Position numbers and translations under genes: made by a program
Assembly: GCF_018614615.1 (NCBI RefSeq)
Contig: NZ_JAGGOK010000101.1
Span: 1 to 34,904 of the forward strand
Direction of reading: 5' to 3'
Origin: Streptomyces sp. ISL-100
Lineage (GTDB): Bacteria > Actinomycetota > Actinomycetes > Streptomycetales > Streptomycetaceae
Length of the DNA stretch: 34,904 bases
The notes under the pieces: model-generated
The model's database searches: none
What the model was told of the DNA's origin: nothing
What the model saw: only the letters and a program-made list of their open reading frames with translations
In this document: one piece after another, positions 14,941-22,816 of the stretch
How positions within the stretch are numbered: position 1 is the stretch's first letter
Layout: every line of letters starts with the position of its first letter

Positions 14941-15149
14941 AGCCGACCAGTGTCACCAACTCGATCCGGGCCCTGCGCTTCACCCACGGCGAGATGACGC
15001 AGGCCGAGCTGGCCGGCCGGATCGGTGTGTCCCGCCAGACCGTCATCGCCATCGAGCAGGGCCGCTACTCCCCCTCTCTGGAGATGGCCTTCCAGATCGC
15101 CCGTGTATTCGGTGTCCCGCTCGACGAAGTGTTCCAGTACCGTCCCTAG
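14937..15149 (+). CDS. XRE-family helix-turn-helix regulator (YozG-like)
   Basis: The 70-residue protein is almost entirely one Cro/C1-type HTH. TQAELAGRIGVSRQTVIAIE forms the two DNA-binding helices, followed by GRYSPSLEMAFQIARVFGVP and LDEVFQYRP. The start is GTG 14937, overlapping the membrane protein stop. Its TAG stop (15147-15149) overlaps the stop of the convergent tnpB gene. It probably autoregulates through the palindromes at 14415-14483; this is inference. Confidence 0.88.
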   Translation: MKPTSVTNSIRALRFTHGEMTQAELAGRIGVSRQTVIAIEQGRYSPSLEMAFQIARVFGVPLDEVFQYRP

Positions 15150-16861
15150 AGACTGAGCGGGAGTGAGTCCTGTTGCCAGGCCCCATGCTCAGCCGAACGC
15201 CCCGAACGGTTTTGGGCGTTCTGGTCTCCCGCGTTCGCTCCGCGTCCGGGCGGCACGCATCGTGTGCGTGGTCCGGGAATGCGGGGGCGGGTTCCCTCAC
15301 GCCCAAGGGCCTCCGATGGGGCCTGGACGGTCCGATGCCCACGACGATCACTCTGGTCGTCGTGGGGCGGTGCCGTCCGTCGCCGGACCGGGTGCCCTTG
15401 GGCGCGCCTTCCGATCGCCACGGCGGCAGCGTCGTGGCGAGTGGTCTTACGTGCCTTGCTGGTGAGGGGCTTCTGCCAGTGCTGCGCGCCCCACTTGCTG
15501 GTGTAGGCCGGGTCGACGGCAATGATCGCGATGCCCGTCTGGTCGGCCATGGAGGTGAGGCGGGCCCGGAGCTTTCCGGTCGGCATGCCGGAGATCAACT
15601 GCCGGAAGCGGCGCTTGCGGCCGTGCTTCTCGCGGCTCTTCTCCGCCTGGAAGTCCAGGTCTTCCACCGCGATCGCGGTCACGCCGCAGGACTTCGCCCA
15701 GTTCAGCAGCCGGGACAGGGCGTGGCGGACCTGCGCGTCACGGTGGGGGGCGTTGCCGGACAGGTCGTAGAAGAAGCGGCGGGGCCCGCCGAGCGGGTTG
15801 CCATGGACATCGAGGCGCCAGGCGGCGAGATGGTCCGCATTGGTATCGACACCGATCACCCCGTGCGCGAGCACCGCCCCCAGCGGGACCGTGGGCGCGG
15901 GCGGGATCTGCCAGGACGCCGTCAGATACCAGCGGCCGCGCCGGGTGTCGTGGTGGATGCGGTAGGCGACCGCCCGATTCGCCTCGACACGATCAGCCCA
16001 CTCGGTACCCCGGTGCGCGAACCGCACCTTCGCGGCGAGCACGTACCGGCCGTGCGGGGCATTCGCCAGCCCGGCCAGCGGCACGGGCAGCTTGATCGAC
16101 ACCTGGCCGTCCGGGCTGACACGGACAGTCTCGTTGCCGTACCGCTTCCCCGACTCACCATCCGCCGAGAGGAACCAGCGCTCCGCCTCCCAACGCTCCC
16201 GCCACTGCGACTCGGTGAGCTGGGCGTCGGCGAGGTGGTGGCGGGTGTTCAGCAGGCCCTTGCCGCCCCGGACCACCCGCACGCGTCCCGCACGCCAATC
16301 CGAGACGACGGCAGTATGCCGCGCCTCCAAGGCGGCCAGACGCCGCGACTTCGCATGCCACTCCCGCCGCGACCGGTAACCCCCCGGCGCCTTCTTCGAA
16401 CCGCGAGCACCCACCGGCAACGACAGGCGGTGCCGAAGCATCCCGATCCCCGCCTCAAGACCCCGGATGTGAGCGGCCTGACAGCGCCGCCCCAGCGCCC
16501 ACTGATCATGCGACGCCTTCGTCACCGCACCCGCCCACCGCGACGACGACACCCCCGTCAGCGCCCGCTTCCGCCCCGCCCACGACTCCGCAGAATGCTC
16601 CAGACCATCCGCGCAGCGCACCGCGAGGTCCCGCGAAGCCAACCCACCCAGGTGCGCGCCCACCAACCGCAGCACCTCCTCATCCCCGCCGGTGAGGTCC
16701 TTGAGCCGGTCGCGCACGGCAACACCGGTGGAGCCGGACGCGACGAACGGCCGGGCCGCAACCCGCAGACCCGAAGCCGACCGCTCCCCACCGCCACCCA
16801 CCGCAACCACCCCCGCCCAAGATCCGCAGCCTCTCATTCCCCACTGGACAACGAACCACAC
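15146..16861 (-). CDS. tnpB: TnpB-like IS605 OrfB RuvC nuclease without zinc ribbon
   Basis: This 571-residue protein has the three RuvC acidic positions of TnpB: D339 in VIGVDTNADHLAAW, E400 in AIAVEDLDF and D477 in TTRHDAAAVAIGRRA. The stretch between E400 and D477, where canonical TnpB has a four-cysteine zinc ribbon, instead reads AVDPAYTSKWGAQHWQKPLT and has no CxxC pair. It is longer than usual TnpB (about 400 residues), with an extra N-terminal region and a low-complexity tail. No TnpA (Y1 transposase) gene is adjacent. The start may be GTG 16861 or ATG 16837. I recall similar zinc-ribbon-less proteins in many Streptomyces. RNA-guided cleavage is established for TnpB as a family, but not for this form. 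Confidence 0.82.
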   Translation of the reverse strand: MWFVVQWGMRGCGSWAGVVAVGGGGERSASGLRVAARPFVASGSTGVAVRDRLKDLTGGDEEVLRLVGAHLGGLASRDLAVRCADGLEHSAESWAGRKRALTGVSSSRWAGAVTKASHDQWALGRRCQAAHIRGLEAGIGMLRHRLSLPVGARGSKKAPGGYRSRREWHAKSRRLAALEARHTAVVSDWRAGRVRVVRGGKGLLNTRHHLADAQLTESQWRERWEAERWFLSADGESGKRYGNETVRVSPDGQVSIKLPVPLAGLANAPHGRYVLAAKVRFAHRGTEWADRVEANRAVAYRIHHDTRRGRWYLTASWQIPPAPTVPLGAVLAHGVIGVDTNADHLAAWRLDVHGNPLGGPRRFFYDLSGNAPHRDAQVRHALSRLLNWAKSCGVTAIAVEDLDFQAEKSREKHGRKRRFRQLISGMPTGKLRARLTSMADQTGIAIIAVDPAYTSKWGAQHWQKPLTSKARKTTRHDAAAVAIGRRAQGHPVRRRTAPPHDDQSDRRGHRTVQAPSEALGREGTRPRIPGPRTRCVPPGRGANAGDQNAQNRSGRSAEHGAWQQDSLPLSL

Positions 16862-17009
16862 CGGAAAAGGTCACCCGTTCCCACCCCGAACACCCAACCA
16901 CCCCGGTCCCCAAACCGACCAGACCACACGCGCCCACACACGCGAACGCAGTAACACACAGAAAACATCCAGCAGTTGAATACCCCCAGAACAACGCGGG
17001 AGAAACCCA

Positions 17010-17984
17010 ATGAAGGCCATCACCCACACCACCTACGGACCGCCGTCGGTCCTGCGCCTGGAAGACATGCCCCAGCCGGTACCCGGCAGCGGCGAGGTGC
17101 TCATACGGGTCCACGCGGCCGGCGTCGACCCGGGCGTCTGGCACCTCACGGCGGGCATGCCGTACCTGATCCGCGCCATGGGCTTCGGCCTGCGGGCGCC
17201 CAAGGACCGCGTCCGGGGCCAGGATCTCGCGGGACGCGTGGAAGCCGTCGGTCCGGACGTGACCCGCTTGCGGCCGGGCGACGAGGTGTACGGCACCTGC
17301 GAAGGGTCGTACGCCGAGTACGCGTGCGCCAAGGCGGACAACCTCGCGCGGAAGCCGGCCAATCTCACCTTCGAACAGGCGGCCGCCGTTCCGGTTTCGG
17401 CCGTCACCGCCCTCCAGGCCGTACGCGACGCCGGGCGGCTGCGAGCCGGGCAGAGGGTCCTCGTCATCGGCGCGGGTGGCGGGACCGGCCACTTCGCCGT
17501 ACAGCTGGCCAAGGCGTTCGGAGCCCACGTCACCGGCGTGTGCAGCACCGCCAAGGCGGACCTGGTCCGCTCCGTCGGCGCCGACGAGGTCATCGACTAC
17601 ACCCGCGAGGACGCCACCGACGGCACCCGCCGCTACGACCTCGTCCTCGACACCGCCGGCAACCGCCCCCTCTCCCAGCTCCGCCGCGCCCTCACCCCCA
17701 GCGGCACCCTCGTCATCATCGGCGGCGAGAACGGCGGCAAGTGGATCGGCGGCAACGACCGGCAGCTGCGGGCGCTGCTGATGTCGCCGTTCAGCGGACA
17801 GCGGCTCCGCGGACTCGCGGTCATGAACCTGCACCACAGCGACCTCGAAGTCCTCACGGAGTTCATCGAGGCCGGCTCGGTCACACCCGTCATCGACCGG
17901 AGCTACCCGCTGGCCGATGTCCCCGAGGCCGTCGATTACCTGATGGAGGGCCACGTACGGGGCAAGATCGTCGTCCAGATCTGA
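17010..17984 (+). CDS. MDR-family NAD(P)-dependent oxidoreductase (quinone oxidoreductase-like)
   Basis: The 324-residue medium-chain dehydrogenase/reductase has an N-terminal GroES-like domain (VLIRVHAAGVDPGVWHLTAG, RVRGQDLAGRVEAVG) and a Rossmann domain with VLVIGAGGGTGHFAVQLAKA. The cysteine/histidine set for zinc is missing, as in the quinone oxidoreductase branch. GGGAGA lies 7-8 bp before the ATG. It is a single gene: TnpB is divergent upstream and the thioesterase converges downstream. The substrate is unknown; family members reduce quinones, enones or act as general alkenal reductases. Confidence 0.87.
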   Translation: MKAITHTTYGPPSVLRLEDMPQPVPGSGEVLIRVHAAGVDPGVWHLTAGMPYLIRAMGFGLRAPKDRVRGQDLAGRVEAVGPDVTRLRPGDEVYGTCEGSYAEYACAKADNLARKPANLTFEQAAAVPVSAVTALQAVRDAGRLRAGQRVLVIGAGGGTGHFAVQLAKAFGAHVTGVCSTAKADLVRSVGADEVIDYTREDATDGTRRYDLVLDTAGNRPLSQLRRALTPSGTLVIIGGENGGKWIGGNDRQLRALLMSPFSGQRLRGLAVMNLHHSDLEVLTEFIEAGSVTPVIDRSYPLADVPEAVDYLMEGHVRGKIVVQI

Positions 17985-18013
17985 GGGCGTCCGCGGGCAG
18001 GCACGGCCTGCGG

Positions 18014-18439
18014 CTACGGCGCCGCGGCCGTGAGCACCGTGCCCTGAGCGACCGCGCACAGCGTCTCGGTGCCCGCCTCGTCGCGGACATAGAGGTCGCA
18101 GCGGCACACCGCCTGCCGGCGGCCGCCGTGCACGACGACGGCGCGGGCGACCAGCGTGGCGCCGGTCGCGGGGCGTACGTACTGGATGGAGAAGCCGCCG
18201 GTGAGGACGGCGGGGCCGAGCGCCGCGCCGCCCGCGAAGGTGAGGGCGTTGTCGGCGGCGTACGCCAGGACTCCCCCGTGCAGGAAGCCGTTCTGCTGGC
18301 GCAGTTCGTCGCGGATATCCACTTCCAGTACGGCCGCACCGTCCCCGAACGCGGTGATCCGCGCGCCCAGCAGCCGACTGAACGGCTGGCTGTCGAGGAC
18401 CTTCTGGGCCGTTTCCAGGCCGAAATCGGCGTCGCTCAC
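18014..18439 (-). CDS. PaaI-family hotdog thioesterase
   Basis: The 141-residue hotdog-fold protein contains QNGFLHGGVLAYAADNALTF, the central helix and HGG motif of the PaaI family, followed by strand-rich sequence (TGGFSIQYVRPATGATLVARA). Members hydrolyse acyl-CoA thioesters such as phenylacetyl-CoA derivatives. It stands alone between two unrelated genes, so the natural acyl group cannot be inferred. Confidence 0.88.
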   Translation of the reverse strand: MSDADFGLETAQKVLDSQPFSRLLGARITAFGDGAAVLEVDIRDELRQQNGFLHGGVLAYAADNALTFAGGAALGPAVLTGGFSIQYVRPATGATLVARAVVVHGGRRQAVCRCDLYVRDEAGTETLCAVAQGTVLTAAAP

Positions 18440-18473
18440 ACCGCACCTCCAGTCGTTGTACGCCCCAATTCCG

Positions 18474-19157
18474 TCAGCCTACGTCGCCGCCCCCGTCGAG
18501 GAGGCCCGCATCATGCACCAACAGCGCGATCTGGACACGGTTGTTGAAGCCGAGCTTGGCCAGAACACGCGACACATGGGTCTTGACCGTCGGCACGCTC
18601 ATGTAAAGCGCTGCGGCGATCTCCGCGTTGGACTGTCCGCGGCCGACCGCGACCGCGACCTCCCGTTCCCGCTCGGCGAGTTGCCCGATCCGCCGCGTCG
18701 CCGTCGCCGCACGCCCGCGAGGGTCGGCGGAGGCTTCCGCGACATGGGTCATCAGCTGGCGGGTGACCGCCGGCGACAGCACCGGTTCGCCCGCCGCCAC
18801 CCGCCGTACCGACTCGACGATCTGCGCGGGCGGGGTGTCCTTGAGTACGAACCCGGCCGCGCCTACCCGCAGCGCCCGCAGCACCTGTTCGTCGGCGTGG
18901 AAGGTGGTGAGGACGATGACCTCGGGGGCTCCGGGGCGGCGCCGCAGTTCCTCGGTCGCGGTGAGGCCGTCCACCACCGGCATGCGGATGTCCATCAGCA
19001 CGACGTCGGGGTGCGTACGGTCCACACTCCCCGGGACTTCGCCGCCGTCGGCCGCCTCGCCCACGATCTCGATGTCGTCGGCGCCGCCCAGCATGAAGGA
19101 CAAGCCCGCGCGGACCAGGGGGTCGTCGTCGACGAGGAGCAGCCGGATGGGAGTCAT
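18474..19157 (-). CDS. NarL/FixJ-type response regulator
   Basis: The 227-residue protein has a receiver domain with the acidic pocket LLLVDDDP (D10-D12), phospho-acceptor D56 in HPDVVLMDIRMP and the lysine in GFVLKDTPP. A LuxR-type HTH follows near the C-terminus (LAEREREVAVAVGRGQSNAE, then LYMSVPTVKTHVSRVLAKLG). The start is ATG 19155-19157. The likely partner is the histidine kinase at 20105-21364, but two genes of another function (SRPBCC and ArsR) lie between them on the same strand. Confidence 0.92.
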   Translation of the reverse strand: MTPIRLLLVDDDPLVRAGLSFMLGGADDIEIVGEAADGGEVPGSVDRTHPDVVLMDIRMPVVDGLTATEELRRRPGAPEVIVLTTFHADEQVLRALRVGAAGFVLKDTPPAQIVESVRRVAAGEPVLSPAVTRQLMTHVAEASADPRGRAATATRRIGQLAEREREVAVAVGRGQSNAEIAAALYMSVPTVKTHVSRVLAKLGFNNRVQIALLVHDAGLLDGGGDVG

Positions 19158-19222
19158 GGCGTCCACGGTATCCGGGCGCCCGTGGGCCCCTCCTTGCCCG
19201 GCGTTCCGGACTTTGTGAGCGG

Positions 19223-19591
19223 TCATTGGCTCTCCCCTTGCCAACCCTCCCGCTCCGCCGCCTCGGCAACGCGCTTGATGTGCGCCAGTCGTCGATCCCA
19301 GACGGTCGCGAGCGCGGCCATCCACTGCGCCGTCGCGTCCAGTGCCGCGGGCCGCACCGCGTACCGCACCTCGCGTCCGACCCGGCTGCCGGAAACCAGC
19401 CCGGCGGCGTCCAGGACGGCGAGGTGCTTGACCACCGCCTGCCGGGAGACGGGAAGGCTTCCGGCGAGCGTCGTCGCGGTGGCCTCGCCCTGCGCGGCGA
19501 GCTGGTCGAGCAGCTGACGTCGCGTCGGGTCGGCCAGCGCGACGAGGACGCTGTCGACCGCCTCGTCGGCGCCACGCTGTTCGTCCGTCAC
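19223..19591 (-). CDS. ArsR-family winged-helix repressor
   Basis: The 122-residue protein begins at GTG 19589-19591, which overlaps the SRPBCC gene stop (GTGA). It has the ArsR/SmtB fold: LADPTRRQLLDQLAAQGEAT, ATTLAGSLPVSRQAVVKHLA as recognition region, and a wing with VGREVRYAVRP. No metal-binding CxC motif is visible. Together with the SRPBCC protein it belongs to the widespread ArsR/activator-of-Hsp90-like pairs. Two copies of a GCAAC...GTTGC palindrome upstream of the operon are its likely operators. Confidence 0.9.
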   Translation of the reverse strand: MTDEQRGADEAVDSVLVALADPTRRQLLDQLAAQGEATATTLAGSLPVSRQAVVKHLAVLDAAGLVSGSRVGREVRYAVRPAALDATAQWMAALATVWDRRLAHIKRVAEAAEREGWQGESQ

Positions 19592-20034
19592 GCGGATGGC
19601 TGTTCGGCGCGCGTCTTGAGCGCGTCCAGCACCTGGGGCCAGCCGCCGGTGTTGTCCTTCACCGCCTGGCCGCGCAGCTCCTCGGACCCGGCCAGCGCCG
19701 CGAACCCGCTCTCGACTACGCGCAGTCGCGTCTTGTCGCCTTCCTGGGTCAGCGTGAACTCCACGAGGGTGCTGTTGTCCTCGCGCAGCTCTTCTCCGGG
19801 GAACGCGCTGGCCCAGCGGTACGCCAGGTACGTCGGCGGTTCGACCTTCTCCACGCGCACCGGGAAGTCGCCGTGCTCGGCGTTCTTCGCGATCACTGAT
19901 TCGCCTTCTACGGCCACGGTGCCGGTCGGGCTCGTCTTGTCTGCCACCCAGAACCCCGGCTCGGCCACCAGCGACCAGACCCGCTCCAGGGATGCCTCGA
20001 TCAGGGTTTCGCGTTCGATCCGGTTCTCGCTCAT
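19588..20034 (-). CDS. SRPBCC (AHSA1-like) domain protein
   Basis: The 148-residue protein shows the SRPBCC/AHSA1 pattern: IERETLIEASLERVWSLVAE at the start, then EPPTYLAYRWASAFPGEEL and the C-terminal helix (GGWPQVLDALKTRAEQ). The ATG has a strong GAAGGAG ribosome binding site. It heads a two-gene operon with the ArsR regulator. Such proteins bind hydrophobic ligands; none is indicated here. Confidence 0.88.
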   Translation of the reverse strand: MSENRIERETLIEASLERVWSLVAEPGFWVADKTSPTGTVAVEGESVIAKNAEHGDFPVRVEKVEPPTYLAYRWASAFPGEELREDNSTLVEFTLTQEGDKTRLRVVESGFAALAGSEELRGQAVKDNTGGWPQVLDALKTRAEQPSA

Positions 20035-20065
20035 GAGGGGACTCCTTCACTGCCGCTGCTTGGAT

Positions 20066-20081
20066 GCAACTCCAGGGTTGC
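20066..20081. promoter_or_regulatory. ArsR operator candidate, proximal copy
   Basis: GCAACTCCAGGGTTGC matches the perfect palindrome at 20099-20114 except at two positions. It lies 32 bp upstream of the SRPBCC start codon, within the likely promoter. The two centres are 33 bp apart, about three helical turns, so two repressor dimers would sit on the same face. Confidence 0.72.
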
Positions 20082-20098
20082 ACGTCGAGTCCGCAGGA

Positions 20099-20114
20099 GC
20101 AACCCTAGGGTTGC
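20099..20114. promoter_or_regulatory. ArsR operator candidate, distal perfect palindrome
   Basis: GCAACCCTAGGGTTGC is a perfect 16-bp palindrome. It contains the TAG stop codon of the upstream histidine kinase gene (reverse complement at 20105-20107), so the operator extends into that gene's end. Confidence 0.75.
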
Positions 20115-21364
20115 ACTTCGGTCGCGGCGTCCGCTTCGGCGGCCTGGGCCACCACCGCCCACGGCAACCACGCACGGACGCGGAATCCGCCGTCGGGCAT
20201 GGGCCCGTGGTCGAGACGGCCGCCGGCGAGCGATGCCCGTTCGGTCAGCCCGATGAGCCCCTGGCCGGATCCCGGAACCGCCGGCGCGTCCCCTTCGGGA
20301 GCGGGATTGCGTACTTCGACGGTGAGGCCGTCGCCCGGTGCGCCGGTCAGCGTCACAGTGACGTCGGCGCCGGGTGCGTGCTTGCGGGCGTTGGTCAGGC
20401 ACTCCTGCGCGATGCGGTAGACGTTGCGGCCGACGGCGGCGGGCACGTCCTGGGGGCGGGTGAGGCGGTTGTCGAGGGTGACCTTCATCCCGGCCTCGCG
20501 CGACTCCGCGACGAGCGCGTCGAGCGTGGCGAGGGTCGGCTGCGGCCGGTGCTCGTCACCGGCGGCCGGTCCGCGCAGTACGCCGATGACGTCGCGCAGG
20601 TCGTTGAGCGCCTCGTGCGCGCTGTCGCGGATCACCCCGGCGGCGCGGGCGACCTCGGCGGGCGGGGCGTCGGGGCGGAACTCGAGGGCGCCGGCGTGGA
20701 CGCTGAGCAGAGTGAGCCGGTGGGCGAGTACGTCGTGCATCTCCCGCGCGATGGCCTCGCGGGCCAGGCGCTGCGCCTGCTCGGCGCGCAGCGCGGCCTC
20801 CGCCTCGGCCCGGCGTGCCCGGTCGCGCAGCGATACGACGAGCTGCCGGCGGGAACGTACGAACATGCCCCACCCGACGATCAGCAGGACGATCACGACA
20901 GTGGCGACGGCCGACACCCGGAAGGAGATGGTGGGGTCGGGGCGCAGGACCGCCTGGACGAGTCCGCCCACGATGGCGGCGGAGCCGACGGCGGCGACCG
21001 TCTTGAACGGCCGGTGCACCGTGAGGGTGAACAGCGCGACGACCATGGCGCCGGAGGCGACGGGCGCCACCGTGGAGACGACGACCAGGGTGACGGCGAG
21101 GCCCAGGGGCCAGCGGCGCCGCAGCCAGAGCGCGCAACAGGCCGCCGCGCCCACCAGCTGGTCCAGGAAGACGATGTAGTCGGGGTTGCCGACGCTGTCG
21201 GCGACGTCGGCCGCGCCGATTCCGACGAGCGCGGCGAAGAGGAACAGGACGAGGTCGACGAACCAGTCCCGCGGAGTACGCCGCGGCCGCCCGCCCCGGT
21301 CACCCGGCAGATCGGGGTCGGCCATCGCCGAGGGCAGCAGCCAGCGGTACTCCTGATCGGTCAT
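20105..21364 (-). CDS. Sensor histidine kinase (HisKA_3 type)
   Basis: The 419-residue protein has about five N-terminal hydrophobic segments (residues 34-170) and a coiled linker. The HisKA_3 dimerisation domain contains REMHDVLAH (phospho-acceptor H210) and is followed by an ATPase domain (VYRIAQECLTNARKHAPGAD as N box, GSGQGLIGLTERA as G box). This is the NarL-partner type of kinase. The start is ATG 21362-21364. The response regulator at 18474-19157 is the probable partner, separated by the SRPBCC/ArsR operon. Confidence 0.92.
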   Translation of the reverse strand: MTDQEYRWLLPSAMADPDLPGDRGGRPRRTPRDWFVDLVLFLFAALVGIGAADVADSVGNPDYIVFLDQLVGAAACCALWLRRRWPLGLAVTLVVVSTVAPVASGAMVVALFTLTVHRPFKTVAAVGSAAIVGGLVQAVLRPDPTISFRVSAVATVVIVLLIVGWGMFVRSRRQLVVSLRDRARRAEAEAALRAEQAQRLAREAIAREMHDVLAHRLTLLSVHAGALEFRPDAPPAEVARAAGVIRDSAHEALNDLRDVIGVLRGPAAGDEHRPQPTLATLDALVAESREAGMKVTLDNRLTRPQDVPAAVGRNVYRIAQECLTNARKHAPGADVTVTLTGAPGDGLTVEVRNPAPEGDAPAVPGSGQGLIGLTERASLAGGRLDHGPMPDGGFRVRAWLPWAVVAQAAEADAATEVQP

Positions 21365-21509
21365 GTCGACAAAGCTACGCACGGGGAGGCGGGCCCGGAG
21401 CGCCGGAGCGGCATTCAGCGACCAAAGTCGCGCAGACTCAGACTTTCGGCGCACCGTGCGAGCCCGACGGCCGACGCGGCGGGGCGGGCGCCGGAGCCAC
21501 GATCGGCGC

Positions 21510-21719
21510 ATGAAGAAAATTCTCGAAGTGGTCGGGTTCGTGCTGTTCGTGTCGGGGGCGTCCGGTCTGATTCATGAGGTCACCGGGTGGATGCCGAAGT
21601 TCTTCGGGTTCTTGCGGCTGCTGCCTTTTCCGGAGGGCCATGAGATCTACACCAACATCGTGCTGGCGGTCCTGGGCATAGCCCTGATGGCCGCATCCGA
21701 CCGCTTCCCCCGGGCGTAG
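21510..21719 (+). CDS. Small two-pass membrane protein
   Basis: The 69-residue protein starts MKKILEVVGFVLFVSGASGL. It has hydrophobic segments at about residues 5-22 and 48-62, the second within YTNIVLAVLGIALMAASDRF. The ATG and codon use look genuine, and the gene ends shortly before repeat copy 2. I recognise no family. Confidence 0.65.
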   Translation: MKKILEVVGFVLFVSGASGLIHEVTGWMPKFFGFLRLLPFPEGHEIYTNIVLAVLGIALMAASDRFPRA

Positions 21720-21760
21720 GTGCCTGCGGCGCTTGCCCCACCCCGCCCCTTCCCGAAACT

Positions 21761-21813
21761 GGCGCTCCGCCCAGGATCCCGCTCCTCAAACGCCGGAGGG
21801 GCTGAGAGTTGCC
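21761..21813. repeat. Streptomyces-type intergenic repeat, copy 2 (half element)
   Basis: This copy has GGCGCTCCGCCCAGGATCCC, then GCTCCTCAAACGCCGGAGGG and GCTGAGAGTTGCCGC, matching one arm of copies 1 and 3 without the second arm. On the minus strand it encodes the last residues (TLSPSGV) and stop codon of the EamA transporter gene. Confidence 0.7.
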
Positions 21814-22787
21814 GCCCGGCGCCCCCACGTCGTGCCGGCCAGCACCAGTAGGCCGCCCAAGAGGCCCACAGCGCCCAGCCGTTCGCCGCCGATCGCGATG
21901 CCGGCCGCCGCCGCCCACAGCGGTTCCGTGCCGAGGAGGAGGCTGACGCGGGAGGGTGAGGTTCGGCGTACCGCCCACATCTGCACGAAGAAGGCGAAGA
22001 GCGTGCAGAAGACCGAAAGGAAGACGAGGCCCGCCCACTCGCGCGGGCCGAAGCCCGCCGCGACCGTCCAAGGGGCGGGGCCGGTGCCGGGAGCCGTTGC
22101 CAGGACCGCGAACACCGCCACCGCGCCGCCAAGTTGGACTGTCGTGAGCGACAGCGCGTCCGCGCCCCGGACCGACTTGACCCGGGCCATCGCGAGCACA
22201 TGCGCGGTACGGGCAAGGGCCGCCAGCAGCATCAGCAAGTCGCCGAGCGAGGGGGTCGTGAAGCCGCCGTCCTGGGTCAGCAACACCACCCCGGCCACCG
22301 AAAGCCCCGCGGCGCCCACGAAGGCGCGGGACGGCATGGTCCGCGTCACCGCCGCCTCGGCCAGCGGCGTGAAGATCATGGTGAGGCTGATGATGAGCCC
22401 GGCGTTGGTGGCCGAGGTGTGCACGACTCCGTACGTCTCCAGCAGGAAGATCACGCTCAGTACGAGCCCGAGCGTCCACGCGCCGCGCCACTGGGCGGCA
22501 TTGAGCGCGCGCAGCTTGCGCCATCCCAGGACGGCCAGGACGGGCAGCACTATGGCGAAGCGCAGGACCAGCACCGGCACCACGGTCTGCGCCGTGGTGA
22601 TGTCCTTGGCCGCGAGGTAGCTCGCGCCCCAGACGACCGCGACGAGCAGCACGGGCAGGTCGGTGAGCCATGCCGTCCGCCGCGGCAGAGCGACGTCGGG
22701 TACGGGTACGGCGGTCGGTGATGATGCGGCGGCCACTGGCGCGGTCTCCCCCGGGAAAGGCGGTGTGGAGACTTCGGCGGCTCGCAC
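21786..22787 (-). CDS. EamA-family (DMT) transporter
   Basis: The 333-residue protein has ten predicted membrane segments in two EamA repeats. The first begins at LPVLLVAVVWGASYLAAKDI and the second around SLGDLLMLLAALARTAHVLA and ends with GGLLVLAGTTWG. The start is GTG 22785-22787; the first 40 residues are a Pro/Ala-rich cytoplasmic tail. The end TLSPSGV is translated from an intergenic repeat arm, so the native C-terminus may have been altered. Members export amino acids or other small metabolites. Confidence 0.88.
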   Translation of the reverse strand: MRAAEVSTPPFPGETAPVAAASSPTAVPVPDVALPRRTAWLTDLPVLLVAVVWGASYLAAKDITTAQTVVPVLVLRFAIVLPVLAVLGWRKLRALNAAQWRGAWTLGLVLSVIFLLETYGVVHTSATNAGLIISLTMIFTPLAEAAVTRTMPSRAFVGAAGLSVAGVVLLTQDGGFTTPSLGDLLMLLAALARTAHVLAMARVKSVRGADALSLTTVQLGGAVAVFAVLATAPGTGPAPWTVAAGFGPREWAGLVFLSVFCTLFAFFVQMWAVRRTSPSRVSLLLGTEPLWAAAAGIAIGGERLGAVGLLGGLLVLAGTTWGRRAATLSPSGV

Positions 22788-22816
22788 GCGGAGCGATCAC
22801 CGTACCCGCGCCGCCC

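Noticed and set aside
15173..16954. A 593-codon plus-strand frame antisense to tnpB
   Set aside because: Arg/Pro/Ala-rich shadow translation with no motifs; the opposite strand has all RuvC residues.
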